64,000 bases of DNA from Nocardioides marmorisolisilvae (lineage in GTDB: Bacteria > Actinomycetota > Actinomycetes > Propionibacteriales > Nocardioidaceae), in contig NZ_RJSG01000003.1 in assembly GCF_003725775.1 (NCBI RefSeq), positions 113,307 to 177,306 of the forward strand, in the 5' to 3' direction. The position numbers and the translations under genes are program-made. Within the stretch, counting starts at the first letter, position 1. Every line of letters starts with the position of its first letter. The notes below the pieces were generated by a model. The model was not told the origin of the DNA. It was given only the letters and a program-made list of their open reading frames with translations, and did not search any database. Positions 34,525-41,974 of the stretch are shown here, piece by piece.

Positions 34525-35979
34525 CTACGCCGGTTCGGCGATCGTCTTGGTCTCCAGGTACTCCTCGAAACCGGCCACACCCATCTCGCGGCCGATCCCG
34601 GACTGCTTGTAGCCGCCGAACGGGGCGTCGGGCGAGAACCAGACACCGCCGTTGACCGCCAGGGTGCCGGTGCGGATCCGCGCGGCCACCGCCTTCGCAC
34701 GGGCGAGGTCACCGGAGTCGACCGAGCCCGAGAGCCCGTACGCCGAGTCGTTGGCGATCCGGACCGCGTCGTCGTCGCCGTCGTGCGGGATCACGACGAG
34801 CACCGGTCCGAAGATCTCCTCCTGCGCCAGGCGCGAGGAGTTGTCGAGGCCGGCGATCACGGTCGGCTCGATCCAGTAGCCGTCCTGGTCGATGACCTTG
34901 CCGCCGGTGGCGAAGGTGCCGCCCTCCTCGACCGCGAGCTTCAGGTAGCCCTCGACGCGGTCGCGCTGGACCGCCGAGATCACCGGTCCGCAGATCGCGC
35001 CCGGGTCGGTCGGGTCCTTCGCCCCGATCGACTCCATGGTCGCGGCGGCGACCTGGACGGCCTCGTCGTACTTCTCGCGCGGCACCACCAGACGGGTCGT
35101 GATCGCGCAGCCCTGACCGGCGTGGATGCACGCGGCGAACGCCGTGGCACCCGCGACCGAGGCGACGTCGGCGTCGTCGAGCGCGATCGCGGCGGACTTT
35201 CCGCCGAGCTCGAGGAACACCTTCTTCAGCGTCGGCGCGGCCGCGGCCATGATCGCCCGGCCGGTCTGCGTCGAACCGGTGAACGACACCATGTCGATCC
35301 GCGGGTCACTGGTCAGCACCGCAGCGACCTCGTTCGACCGCGGCGCGACCACGTTGAAGACGCCGGCCGGGATGTCGGTGTGCTCGGCCGCGAGACGCCC
35401 GAGCTCGTAGGCGAGCCACGGGGTGTCCGGAGCCGGCTTGAGCACCACGGTGCAGCCGGCGGCGAGGGCCGGAGCGACCTTCGCCAGGTTGATCTGCGTC
35501 GGCACGTTCCACGGCGTGATCGCGGCGACCACACCGACCGGCTCACGGCGGACCGTGCGCCGGCTCGGGATGCCCATCGGCTCGGCGACACCGAGGTCGG
35601 TCTCCCAGGCGTAGGACTCGGCGGTGTCGGCCACGAAGGTCAGTCCGTCGACCGGACCGTCGAAGCCGGCGGCACCGATCATGAAGCCGGGCATGCCGAC
35701 CTCGGCCGTGGTCAGCGCCTTGAAGTCCTCGGCGTTGTCGTACAGCGCCTTCTGGAGCTGGCGGATGCAGCGCACCCGGAGCTCGTGGTTGGTCGACCAG
35801 TCGGTCTCGTCGAACGCGCGCCGGGCTGCGGCGATGGCGGCCTCGACGTCGTCGGCCGAGCTGTCCGGAGCCTGACCGATCTCCTGTCCCGTGGCCGGGT
35901 TCAGGATCGGGTACGTCGCACCGGCGCTCGCCGGGACGAGCTTGCCGTCGATGAGCTGGAGCGGAGCAGGGGTCGTCAT
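34525..35979 (-). CDS. Aldehyde dehydrogenase
   Basis: A 484-residue NAD(P)-dependent aldehyde dehydrogenase. The catalytic cysteine lies in HAGQGCAITTR (about 285-295), the general base Glu in FLELGGKS (about 255-262), and the nucleotide-binding segment SFTGSTQTGR (about 230-239) is intact. Oxidises an aldehyde to an acid, plausibly the next step after the P450 and SDR. Frame continues upstream, but ATG 35979 gives the family start. Context parallels Rv0768 (aldA). Confidence 0.92.
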   Translation of the reverse strand: MTTPAPLQLIDGKLVPASAGATYPILNPATGQEIGQAPDSSADDVEAAIAAARRAFDETDWSTNHELRVRCIRQLQKALYDNAEDFKALTTAEVGMPGFMIGAAGFDGPVDGLTFVADTAESYAWETDLGVAEPMGIPSRRTVRREPVGVVAAITPWNVPTQINLAKVAPALAAGCTVVLKPAPDTPWLAYELGRLAAEHTDIPAGVFNVVAPRSNEVAAVLTSDPRIDMVSFTGSTQTGRAIMAAAAPTLKKVFLELGGKSAAIALDDADVASVAGATAFAACIHAGQGCAITTRLVVPREKYDEAVQVAAATMESIGAKDPTDPGAICGPVISAVQRDRVEGYLKLAVEEGGTFATGGKVIDQDGYWIEPTVIAGLDNSSRLAQEEIFGPVLVVIPHDGDDDAVRIANDSAYGLSGSVDSGDLARAKAVAARIRTGTLAVNGGVWFSPDAPFGGYKQSGIGREMGVAGFEEYLETKTIAEPA

Positions 35980-35981
35980 GG

Positions 35982-36629
35982 CTAATTGGCCTCCGGGGCT
36001 TCGGTCTGCGTCAGGTAGTCGCCGCGCTCGACCGGCGGCGGCCAGACCGAGGACGGGATGTTCTCGTAGGTGTAGTGACCGGGCACGCCGAGGCCGGAGA
36101 CGGACATCCGCTTGAGCAGCGTGTCGGGGGCCTTGTTCGCCTTGATGATCTCGAGGAACGTGTGCGCGGTCGACGGCATGTCGAACCAGTCGCGCTGCCA
36201 CGCGAACTTCAGCAGACCCTCGTCCGGACCGGAGGTCTGGCGCTCGACGCCGAACCACGAGCCACCGATCCCGAGGATCTCGAACTCGTTGCCGTTGTCG
36301 TCGTTGATGCCGGACTTCTGCTTCCAGAAGCCGACGATCATGCCCTTCTGGTCGTCGATCAGCGAGGCCTGGTAGTCGTAGTGCCAGCCGTCGAGGCCGT
36401 CCATCTCGATGCCGATCGCCCAGTCGCGGATCTGGTCGCGACCCACCGCCATGAAGTGCTCGTCGGGGGCGTACATCCAGCCGTAGGTCGCGTCGACCGC
36501 GTAGTGCTCGGCCATGATCCGCCAGTCGCCGATCCGCTCTGCCTCGCGGTTGACCGCCAGCCAGGAGTCCCAGAACTCCTCGAGCTCGGCGCGGGAAATC
36601 GCCTCGGCGGTTGAGCTTGTCGAAACCAT
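35982..36629 (-). CDS. SnoaL-like / nuclear transport factor 2 family protein
   Basis: A 215-residue protein with an NTF2-like fold: RAELEEFWDSWLAVNREAERIGDW (about 14-37) and the VDATYGWMYAPDE segment are typical of actinobacterial SnoaL-like proteins. Its function may be as an isomerase, hydratase or small-molecule binder within the pathway. The first codons after ATG are a copy of the GGTTTCGACAAGCTCAACC repeat (36609-36627), giving the N-terminal VSTSST. Overlaps the ferredoxin stop by one base (TGATG). It has no equivalent that I recall in the Rv0763c-Rv0771 set. Confidence 0.75.
   Translation of the reverse strand: MVSTSSTAEAISRAELEEFWDSWLAVNREAERIGDWRIMAEHYAVDATYGWMYAPDEHFMAVGRDQIRDWAIGIEMDGLDGWHYDYQASLIDDQKGMIVGFWKQKSGINDDNGNEFEILGIGGSWFGVERQTSGPDEGLLKFAWQRDWFDMPSTAHTFLEIIKANKAPDTLLKRMSVSGLGVPGHYTYENIPSSVWPPPVERGDYLTQTEAPEAN
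36609..36627. repeat. GGTTTCGACAAGCTCAACC repeat forming codons 2-7 of the SnoaL-like gene
   Basis: Perfect 19-base copy on the minus strand, placed directly after the start codon so that it is translated as VSTSST. Same unit as at 17323 and 38209. Confidence 0.9.
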
Positions 36630-36823
36630 CAGTCCTCCAGTGAGAGAGCCATAGCGGGGCAGTACTTGACCGCCTGGGTGACCTGCGCGCGCAGGTCCTC
36701 GGGCGGGTTGGCGTCGAGCAGGACGACCTTGTCCTCGTCGCCGCTCAGGCCGAAGACGTCGGGCGCCTCGAACTGGCACATCTGGTGTCCCTGGCACAGC
36801 TCCAGGTCGGCGCTGACCTTCAT
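36629..36823 (-). CDS. Ferredoxin, 3Fe-4S type (P450 redox partner)
   Basis: A 64-residue ferredoxin with Cys10, Cys16 and Cys54 (CQGHQMC and YCPAMAL) and His13 where a fourth cysteine would sit. This CxxHxxC...CP pattern is that of the 3Fe-4S ferredoxins encoded beside actinobacterial P450s, including Rv0763c beside CYP51. Donates electrons to CYP51 and probably the second P450. Its ATG overlaps the CYP51 stop by 4 bases. Confidence 0.93.
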   Translation of the reverse strand: MKVSADLELCQGHQMCQFEAPDVFGLSGDEDKVVLLDANPPEDLRAQVTQAVKYCPAMALSLED

Positions 36824-38235
36824 CGAGCGCGCCTGCGGTAGCGGACCTTGGCCGGGCTGGCGAGCTGGATGACCATCTTCGAGGTGTCGTCGGCGTAGGA
36901 CTCCGACGGCTGGGTCATCTCGAAGGTGTAGTCGCGCAGGATCACCGAGAAGATCGCCTTGAGCTGCATCATCGCGAACGCGTTGCCGACGCAGCGGTGC
37001 TTGCCGGCGCCGAACGGGATCCAGGTCCAGCGGTTCTGCAGGTCGGCCTGGTTCGGGTCGATGTAGCGGCTCGGGTCGAAGGCGTCCGGGTTCGGGAAGT
37101 CCTCGGCGATCCGGTTCGAGACCCGCGGACTGGCGCCGACCATGGTGCCGGCCGGCAGCAGGTGGCCGCCGATCTCGTAGTCCTCCTGGGCCACCCGCAG
37201 CAGCAGGATCAGCGGCGGGTGCAGACGGAGCGTCTCCTTGAGCGCGGCCTCGAGCTGCGGGATCGAGCGCAGCGCCTGGAAGGAGACCTCGCTGCCGTCG
37301 GCGTACAGGTCGTCGAGCTCGGCGACGATGTCGGCCATCGCCTCGGGGTGGCGCAGCAGCTCGATCAGCGTCCACGCGGCGGTTCCCGAGGAGGTGTGGT
37401 GCCCGGCGAACATCATCGAGATGAACATGCCGGTGATCTGGTCGGCGGTGAAGTGGTCGGTGCCGTCCTCGTTCTTCAGCGAGATCAGCACGTCGAGCAG
37501 GTCGCGGTACTCGCGGGCGACCTTCCCGCGCACGTGCCGCTTGTCGATGATCGCCTGCACCAGGTCGACCAGCTTGAGCCGGGCGGCGTCGCGGATGCGG
37601 AAGGACTCGACGCCCTCCATGTACGGGTCGACGTAGGCCAGGGCGTCGGTGCCGCGCTCGAGCTCGTGGTAGTACTCGGCGAACCGGCCGTCGAGCTCGG
37701 AGCGGAACGGCATCCCGATCAGGCAGGCCGAGGTCGTGTAGATCGTCAGCTCGGCGAAGAAGTCGAGCAGGTCGATCTCGCCCTCCTCCCCCCAGCCGGC
37801 GACCATCTGGTTGATCTCGTTCTCGATCGTCGACGCGTGGCCGCGCATCATCTCGCCCTTGAGGGCCTGGTTCTTCAGCGCCTCCGAGCGCTGCTCGGGC
37901 GTGGTGTCGAACACGACGCCCTTGCCGAAGATCGGCGTCATGAACGGGTACGCCGCCGCCTGGTCGAGGATCTCGTCGGGGGCCCGGAAGAACACCTCGT
38001 TCGCCTCGGCTCCGGTGACCAGGACGACGTCGCGGTCGGCGAGCCGGAAGCGGCCGATGTCCCCGCACTCCGCGCGGACGCGGTGCAGCAGGTCGATCGG
38101 GTCGTCGCGCAGGTCCTCGAGGTGGCCGTGCTCGGACTCGGGGAACCGGCGTGACACCTCCTTGATGTCGTGGATCCCGCTGGTGCTGGTTGAGCCGTGG
38201 CTCGTGCTGGTTGAGCTTGTCGAAACCTCAGTCAC
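36820..38235 (-). CDS. cyp51: Cytochrome P450 CYP51 (sterol 14-alpha-demethylase family)
   Basis: A 471-residue P450 with strong CYP51 character: DPIDLLHRVRAECGDIG near 45-61, AYPFMTPIFGKGVVFD (95-110), AGHHTSSGTAAWTLIEL around 277-293, KETLR (333-337) and heme loop FGAGKHRCVG (408-417, Cys415). I recognise close resemblance to M. tuberculosis CYP51 through to the C-terminal KMVIQLASPAKVRYRRR. The protein is about 20-25 residues longer at the N-terminus because a copy of the GGTTTCGACAAGCTCAACC repeat (38209-38227) and a partial copy are translated as a Ser/Thr-rich tail. GTG 38235 overlaps the SDR stop. Natural substrate in such bacteria is unknown. Confidence 0.95.
   Translation of the reverse strand: MTEVSTSSTSTSHGSTSTSGIHDIKEVSRRFPESEHGHLEDLRDDPIDLLHRVRAECGDIGRFRLADRDVVLVTGAEANEVFFRAPDEILDQAAAYPFMTPIFGKGVVFDTTPEQRSEALKNQALKGEMMRGHASTIENEINQMVAGWGEEGEIDLLDFFAELTIYTTSACLIGMPFRSELDGRFAEYYHELERGTDALAYVDPYMEGVESFRIRDAARLKLVDLVQAIIDKRHVRGKVAREYRDLLDVLISLKNEDGTDHFTADQITGMFISMMFAGHHTSSGTAAWTLIELLRHPEAMADIVAELDDLYADGSEVSFQALRSIPQLEAALKETLRLHPPLILLLRVAQEDYEIGGHLLPAGTMVGASPRVSNRIAEDFPNPDAFDPSRYIDPNQADLQNRWTWIPFGAGKHRCVGNAFAMMQLKAIFSVILRDYTFEMTQPSESYADDTSKMVIQLASPAKVRYRRRAR
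38209..38227. repeat. GGTTTCGACAAGCTCAACC repeat at the start of cyp51
   Basis: Perfect 19-base copy 8 bases inside the cyp51 start (codons 3-9). A partial unit (CGTGCTGGTTGAGC) recurs about 26 bases away (38181-38196), so the locus holds a short array. Confidence 0.9.
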
Positions 38236-39008
38236 TTCTTCTCCAAGGGGGCTTCGGGGTTCACTTCGACGAGGTTCAGGTGGATGCCGCGCGGCTGGCT
38301 CACGACGTTCGCGATCGCGTCGGCCAGAGCCTGCGGCTTGAGGAAGTGCGAGTGGCGCGCGAGGCCGAACTTGATCCATCCGGTTAGCACGTCGGCCGCG
38401 GCGGCGTCCTCCCAGTCGGTGCCCATCTCGCTCCAGGTGGGGCCGGGGCGCACGATCGAGATCCGGATCCCGGAGCCCTCGAGCTCCATCTGCATCGCGT
38501 GCGCCATGCCCTCCAGGCCCCACTTGCCGGCGGCGTAGGAGGACATGAACGGCCGTGCGCGCACCGCGACGTCGGAGCTGACGAACAGCACGTCGCCGCG
38601 CTGGCGCTCGAGCATCCCCGGGACGAAGGCCCGCACCAGGCGGTGGGCGCCGAGCAGGTTCAGGTCGATCTCGGAGGCGAAGCGCTCGGTGGAGACCTCG
38701 TGGATGATCCCGGGCGAGACGTGGCCGGCGTTGGACACCAGCACCTCGATGTCGCCGAGGTCGTCGGTGACCGCCTTGGCGAAGGCGTCGACGGAGGCCT
38801 GGTCGGTGACGTCCAGCGGGTGGGCGACCGCCTCGCCGCCGTCGGCCTTGATCTGCTCGACCAGCTCGGTGAGCTTCTCGACCCGTCGAGCACCGAGCGC
38901 GACCGGGTAACCGGCAGCAGCGAGAGTCAGCGCGGTGGTCGCGCCGATGCCCGAGGAGGCACCGGTGACCACGGCGGGGCGGCGGTCGGGGTGGACAGGC
39001 TTCGGCAT
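38232..39008 (-). CDS. Short-chain dehydrogenase/reductase, first gene of the CYP51 operon
   Basis: A 258-residue SDR with TGASSGIG (15-22), SNAG in place of NNAG (about 90-93), catalytic Ser in FVSSDVA and SYAAGK (Tyr about 155, Lys 159). The order SDR-CYP51-ferredoxin equals Rv0765c-Rv0764c-Rv0763c of M. tuberculosis. A TetR-type inverted repeat starts 15 bases before its ATG, which marks it as the promoter-proximal gene of an eleven-gene transcript. Confidence 0.9.
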   Translation of the reverse strand: MPKPVHPDRRPAVVTGASSGIGATTALTLAAAGYPVALGARRVEKLTELVEQIKADGGEAVAHPLDVTDQASVDAFAKAVTDDLGDIEVLVSNAGHVSPGIIHEVSTERFASEIDLNLLGAHRLVRAFVPGMLERQRGDVLFVSSDVAVRARPFMSSYAAGKWGLEGMAHAMQMELEGSGIRISIVRPGPTWSEMGTDWEDAAAADVLTGWIKFGLARHSHFLKPQALADAIANVVSQPRGIHLNLVEVNPEAPLEKK

Positions 39009-39022
39009 CAGCTCAGCCGCTC

Positions 39023-39052
39023 ACTGGACACTTGATTAGACACGTGTCCAGT
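39023..39052. promoter_or_regulatory. TetR-type operator before the CYP51 operon
   Basis: ACTGGACAC (39023-39031) and GTGTCCAGT (39044-39052) are perfect inverted 9-base arms. A second, inner palindrome GACACGTGTC (39039-39048) overlaps the right arm. The region is 15-44 bases upstream of the first gene of the operon that contains the TetR gene. Confidence 0.6.
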
Positions 39053-39082
39053 TATACCCCTGCCAGCCCAGGAATGACAAGA

Positions 39083-39112
39083 GGCGGCCGCCACCCGGAG
39101 GTGACGGCCGCC
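39083..39112 (-). terminator. Hairpin terminator after the M4 protease gene
   Basis: GGCGGCCG and CGGCCGCC arms, with an inner CACC/GGTG pair around CGGA, form a strong stem 17-46 bases past the protease stop codon. Confidence 0.75.
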
Positions 39113-39128
39113 CCTGTCGAAGGACCGG

Positions 39129-41462
39129 CTAGCTCACGTTCAACGCGGTGTCGTCAACCACGAAGCTCGTCTGCAGGCTGGAGTCCTCGTTCATCAGGAA
39201 CTTCACCGAGATGGTCTTGCCCTTGTACGCCGAGACGTCGAAGGACTTCTGCACGTAGGTGCTGTTCTTGTTGAGGTTGGAGTACGTCGCCAGCGTGCTG
39301 GTGGTGCTGCCGTTGACGATCTGCACCTTGGCCGTGTCGTACGCCGTCGACGTGGTCGTCTCCGAGGTGTCGATCCGGATCCAGAACGTCAGCGTCGCCG
39401 ACGTCGCGGAGGCCGGGATCGTCACCGACTGCGCCTCGTTCTCGGTCGCGGTCGTGCCGTTGCCACCGAGCCACATCTTCCAGCTGCCGGTCCGGGCCGG
39501 ACGCCCGGTGTTGTTGGTGATCGGGCCGGCGGTACCGGTCCAGTTCACCGCCCCGGACTCGAAGCCCGGGTTGAGCAGCAGCTGGCTGCCACCACCCCCA
39601 CCGGAAGTGCTGATCGTCCAGGTGAACGACGTCGAGCCCTGGGCGTTGGTGGTGTCCTTCGCCGTCACGGTGACGCTGTTCGTCGCCGCCGTGGTCGGCG
39701 TACCGGAGATCAGGCCGGAGGAGGCGTTGATCGACAGCCCGGCCGGCAGCCCCGTGGCCGACCAGGTCAGGGTCTGGCCCGCCTGGGAGTCGGTCGCGGT
39801 CATCTGCAGGCTGGTGGCCGTGCCGACCGTGCCGGTCCGACTGCCCGGGTTCGCCACCGTGACGGTGTTGCCGCCGGTGGTGCACGTCGGGTCACCTGAC
39901 TGCGCCGGGACACTGACCGCTGTCCACGCCGCCTTCACCGCGTTGAACTCGGTGCAGCTGCCCGGGTACAGGTTCTTCGCCGCCGTCAGCGTCCAGGTCC
40001 GGTACTTCAGGTACGAGGCCGACGAGGTCTTCATCAGCATCGCGTTGTACATGATCTGGGTCGCCTTCTGCAGACCGATGCCGGCCACCGTCGAGCTGTT
40101 GCACGTCGGGCTGGTCGGCTTGCCACCGCCCGGGTTCGAACCCTCGGCGAGCAGGTAGAAGAAGTGGTCGCCCGGACCCGCGGCGGCGTGCACCTCGGCG
40201 TTCGGGATCGAGCTGCTGTAGCAGTTCGGGTCGCCCACCTGCGACGGGTCGTACATCACCCGGATCGGACCGCTGCCGACCAGGTTGACCTCTTCACCGA
40301 CGGTGTAGTCCGGGGTGTCGTAGCCGGACGGCTCGTTGGCGAAGCCCTCCGTGGCTGCGCCGAAGACGTCGCCGATGAACTCCTGGGTCCCGGATCCGGA
40401 GATCCCGCCCGGCGTGTGGTCGTCGATGCCGTGACCCATCTCGTGGCCGAGCACGTCCAGGCTGCCGATCCACTCACCGGCGGTGTTGTGGCCGATCTGG
40501 ACCTGCATGCCACCGGACGGGCAACCGAAGCTGCCGTCGCAGTAGAAGGCGTTCTCGTCGTCGAGCCCGACCCGGATCGGCCAGGCGCCGCCGTTGCCGT
40601 CGAAGCTGTTGCGACCCAACCAGGTCGAGAGCATCGAGTTCTCCTGCTGGATGCCGAAGTACGCGTCGACACAGCCGGTCTCGACGTTGGTACCGACCCC
40701 GTTGCCCCACGAGTCGTCGGACCCGGTGAGCGTCACGAAGCTCATGTTCTGGCAGGAGAAGTTGGTGATGGTCGGGTGCTTCATCGAGTACGTCGACCCC
40801 GACAAGGTGGTGGACAGGCTGAGCGGGCTCGGGCCGTTCCACTTGCCGGTGCCGGTGCCGTAGGCGACCTTCTCGCGCGAGCTGATGAGCTTCCCGGTCC
40901 TCGCGTCGACGTAGGCGTCGATCGCGGTGTACTCGCCCTTCGTGCTGATGCCCGCGACCTGGACCTTCCACGCCAGGCGCGGCGTCCCGAGGGCGTACAC
41001 GACCCGCGTCGGCGTCGCGTTGCGGGCCTGCTTCGCGACGAGGCGCTTGGCCACGGAGGCAGCACGCGCCGCGCTCACCGTCGCCTTGGTCGACAATCCG
41101 TCGGTGCGGTACTTCTGCCCGGACGAGGTCGCCAGGACCTGACCACGGGAGTCGGTGACGACGACCGCGTCACCACCCACCACCGAGAGGTGGTGGTAGT
41201 TGCGCCGGTACGGGACGTACTGCAGCCCGCCGGTCGAGGAGATCGTCGACTGCGCGACCATCGTGTCTTCCTTGCCGATGTGCAGGGCGGGCGCCCGACT
41301 GGCGACCAGAGCGGCCGCGGTGTGCTCGGCCTTGGCGCGAGCACTCGGGCTCGGCCGGTCGGTTCGTACCGTGGAGGTGGCGTTCGCGCCTGTGGGCACG
41401 ACCGCGACCACCGCGGCGGTGATGAGGGCGGCTACCGCGCCCCCAGCGACGAGTCTTTTCAC
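39129..41462 (-). CDS. Secreted M4-family metalloprotease with C-terminal accessory domains
   Basis: A 777-residue secreted neutral protease. A signal peptide (about 1-30) is followed by an FTP/PepSY-type propeptide (to about 200), then a thermolysin-like domain with HEMGH (about 338-342) and the third zinc ligand in GTQEFIGD (about 359-366). After a conserved catalytic-His region (AEVHAAAGPGDHFFY) come an Ig-like putative-Ig (He_PIG) domain (about 520-600: LSINASSGLISGTP) and a C-terminal jelly-roll-type domain. GTG 41462 is chosen because AAAGGAG lies 6 bases upstream and the signal peptide begins there; the open frame upstream overlaps non-coding sequence. Degrades extracellular protein. 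Confidence 0.92.
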   Translation of the reverse strand: MKRLVAGGAVAALITAAVVAVVPTGANATSTVRTDRPSPSARAKAEHTAAALVASRAPALHIGKEDTMVAQSTISSTGGLQYVPYRRNYHHLSVVGGDAVVVTDSRGQVLATSSGQKYRTDGLSTKATVSAARAASVAKRLVAKQARNATPTRVVYALGTPRLAWKVQVAGISTKGEYTAIDAYVDARTGKLISSREKVAYGTGTGKWNGPSPLSLSTTLSGSTYSMKHPTITNFSCQNMSFVTLTGSDDSWGNGVGTNVETGCVDAYFGIQQENSMLSTWLGRNSFDGNGGAWPIRVGLDDENAFYCDGSFGCPSGGMQVQIGHNTAGEWIGSLDVLGHEMGHGIDDHTPGGISGSGTQEFIGDVFGAATEGFANEPSGYDTPDYTVGEEVNLVGSGPIRVMYDPSQVGDPNCYSSSIPNAEVHAAAGPGDHFFYLLAEGSNPGGGKPTSPTCNSSTVAGIGLQKATQIMYNAMLMKTSSASYLKYRTWTLTAAKNLYPGSCTEFNAVKAAWTAVSVPAQSGDPTCTTGGNTVTVANPGSRTGTVGTATSLQMTATDSQAGQTLTWSATGLPAGLSINASSGLISGTPTTAATNSVTVTAKDTTNAQGSTSFTWTISTSGGGGGSQLLLNPGFESGAVNWTGTAGPITNNTGRPARTGSWKMWLGGNGTTATENEAQSVTIPASATSATLTFWIRIDTSETTTSTAYDTAKVQIVNGSTTSTLATYSNLNKNSTYVQKSFDVSAYKGKTISVKFLMNEDSSLQTSFVVDDTALNVS

Positions 41463-41472
41463 TCGACACTCC

Positions 41473-41511
41473 TTTGTCCTGGCCCGATCCGGGCCGGTTG
41501 GATGGGACAAA
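41473..41511 (-). promoter_or_regulatory. Nested hairpin in the 5' leader of the M4 protease gene
   Basis: Outer arms TTTGTCC (41473-41479) and GGACAAA (41505-41511) enclose GGCCCG/CGGGCC (41481-41495). In the minus-strand transcript the outer arm touches the AAAGGAG ribosome site (41469-41475). The rest of 41512-41731 shows no gene or clear element, apart from promoter-like AT-richer sequence. Confidence 0.4.
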
Positions 41512-41731
41512 CAACGGCCCGCCGCACCACGGGACGGATGAACTCCCGAGAACACACGAACCGAGTGAAATCTCTTCCTCCTCATGCCGTGCCGACAAGA
41601 GATTCGGATCTGCAGCAGTACGCAGTGCAGCACTACGCAAATGACAGCAACGGAAACGAGAACGGCGGGGTCCTGTGAAGGTGGACCCGATTCGGTGGCA
41701 CCGAGTGATCCCGGTATGCTTCTCGCTCGTT

Positions 41732-41805
41732 GGCCAGGTAGCTCAGTTGGTACGAGCGTCCGACTGAAAATCGGAAGGTCGGCGGTTCGACCCCGCCCCT
41801 GGCCA
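41732..41805 (+). tRNA. tRNA-Phe (anticodon GAA)
   Basis: Acceptor GGCCAGG pairs with CCTGGCC; anticodon arm TCCGA-CTGAAAA-TCGGA gives GAA; T-arm GGCGG-TTCGACC-CCGCC. No CCA is encoded. It stands at the border between core-like genes and the accessory island, the usual place for an integration site. Confidence 0.96.
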
Positions 41806-41810
41806 CGACC

Positions 41811-41847
41811 GAAGCCGCAGGTCAGATCAGCTCTGACCTGCGGCTTC
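41811..41847 (+). terminator. Hairpin terminator after tRNA-Phe
   Basis: A perfect 16-bp stem GAAGCCGCAGGTCAGA/TCTGACCTGCGGCTTC with loop TCAGC, 5 bases after the tRNA. The following 41848-41974 holds no recognisable gene. Confidence 0.85.
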
Positions 41848-41974
41848 GCCATTTCGCATCGGGACGAGCATTTGACCGCCAGATACCGCGGCTACCCGCG
41901 GAAACCTGCCTTTTGCCGCCCTATGTCGCACGGGGGTTGCACGGCGATCCGTCTCTGAGCGGGTGGTCGCTGTG

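Noticed and set aside
33910-35985. 691-codon plus-strand frame over the SDR and aldehyde dehydrogenase genes
   Set aside because: Shadow frame of GC-rich codons, with Arg/Asp/Gly-rich low-complexity translation and no recognisable domain.
41732-41805. attR copy of the tRNA-Phe 3' end
   Set aside because: I looked for a second copy of the T-arm and acceptor sequence to the right of the tRNA and found none in the window, so no element borders are claimed.
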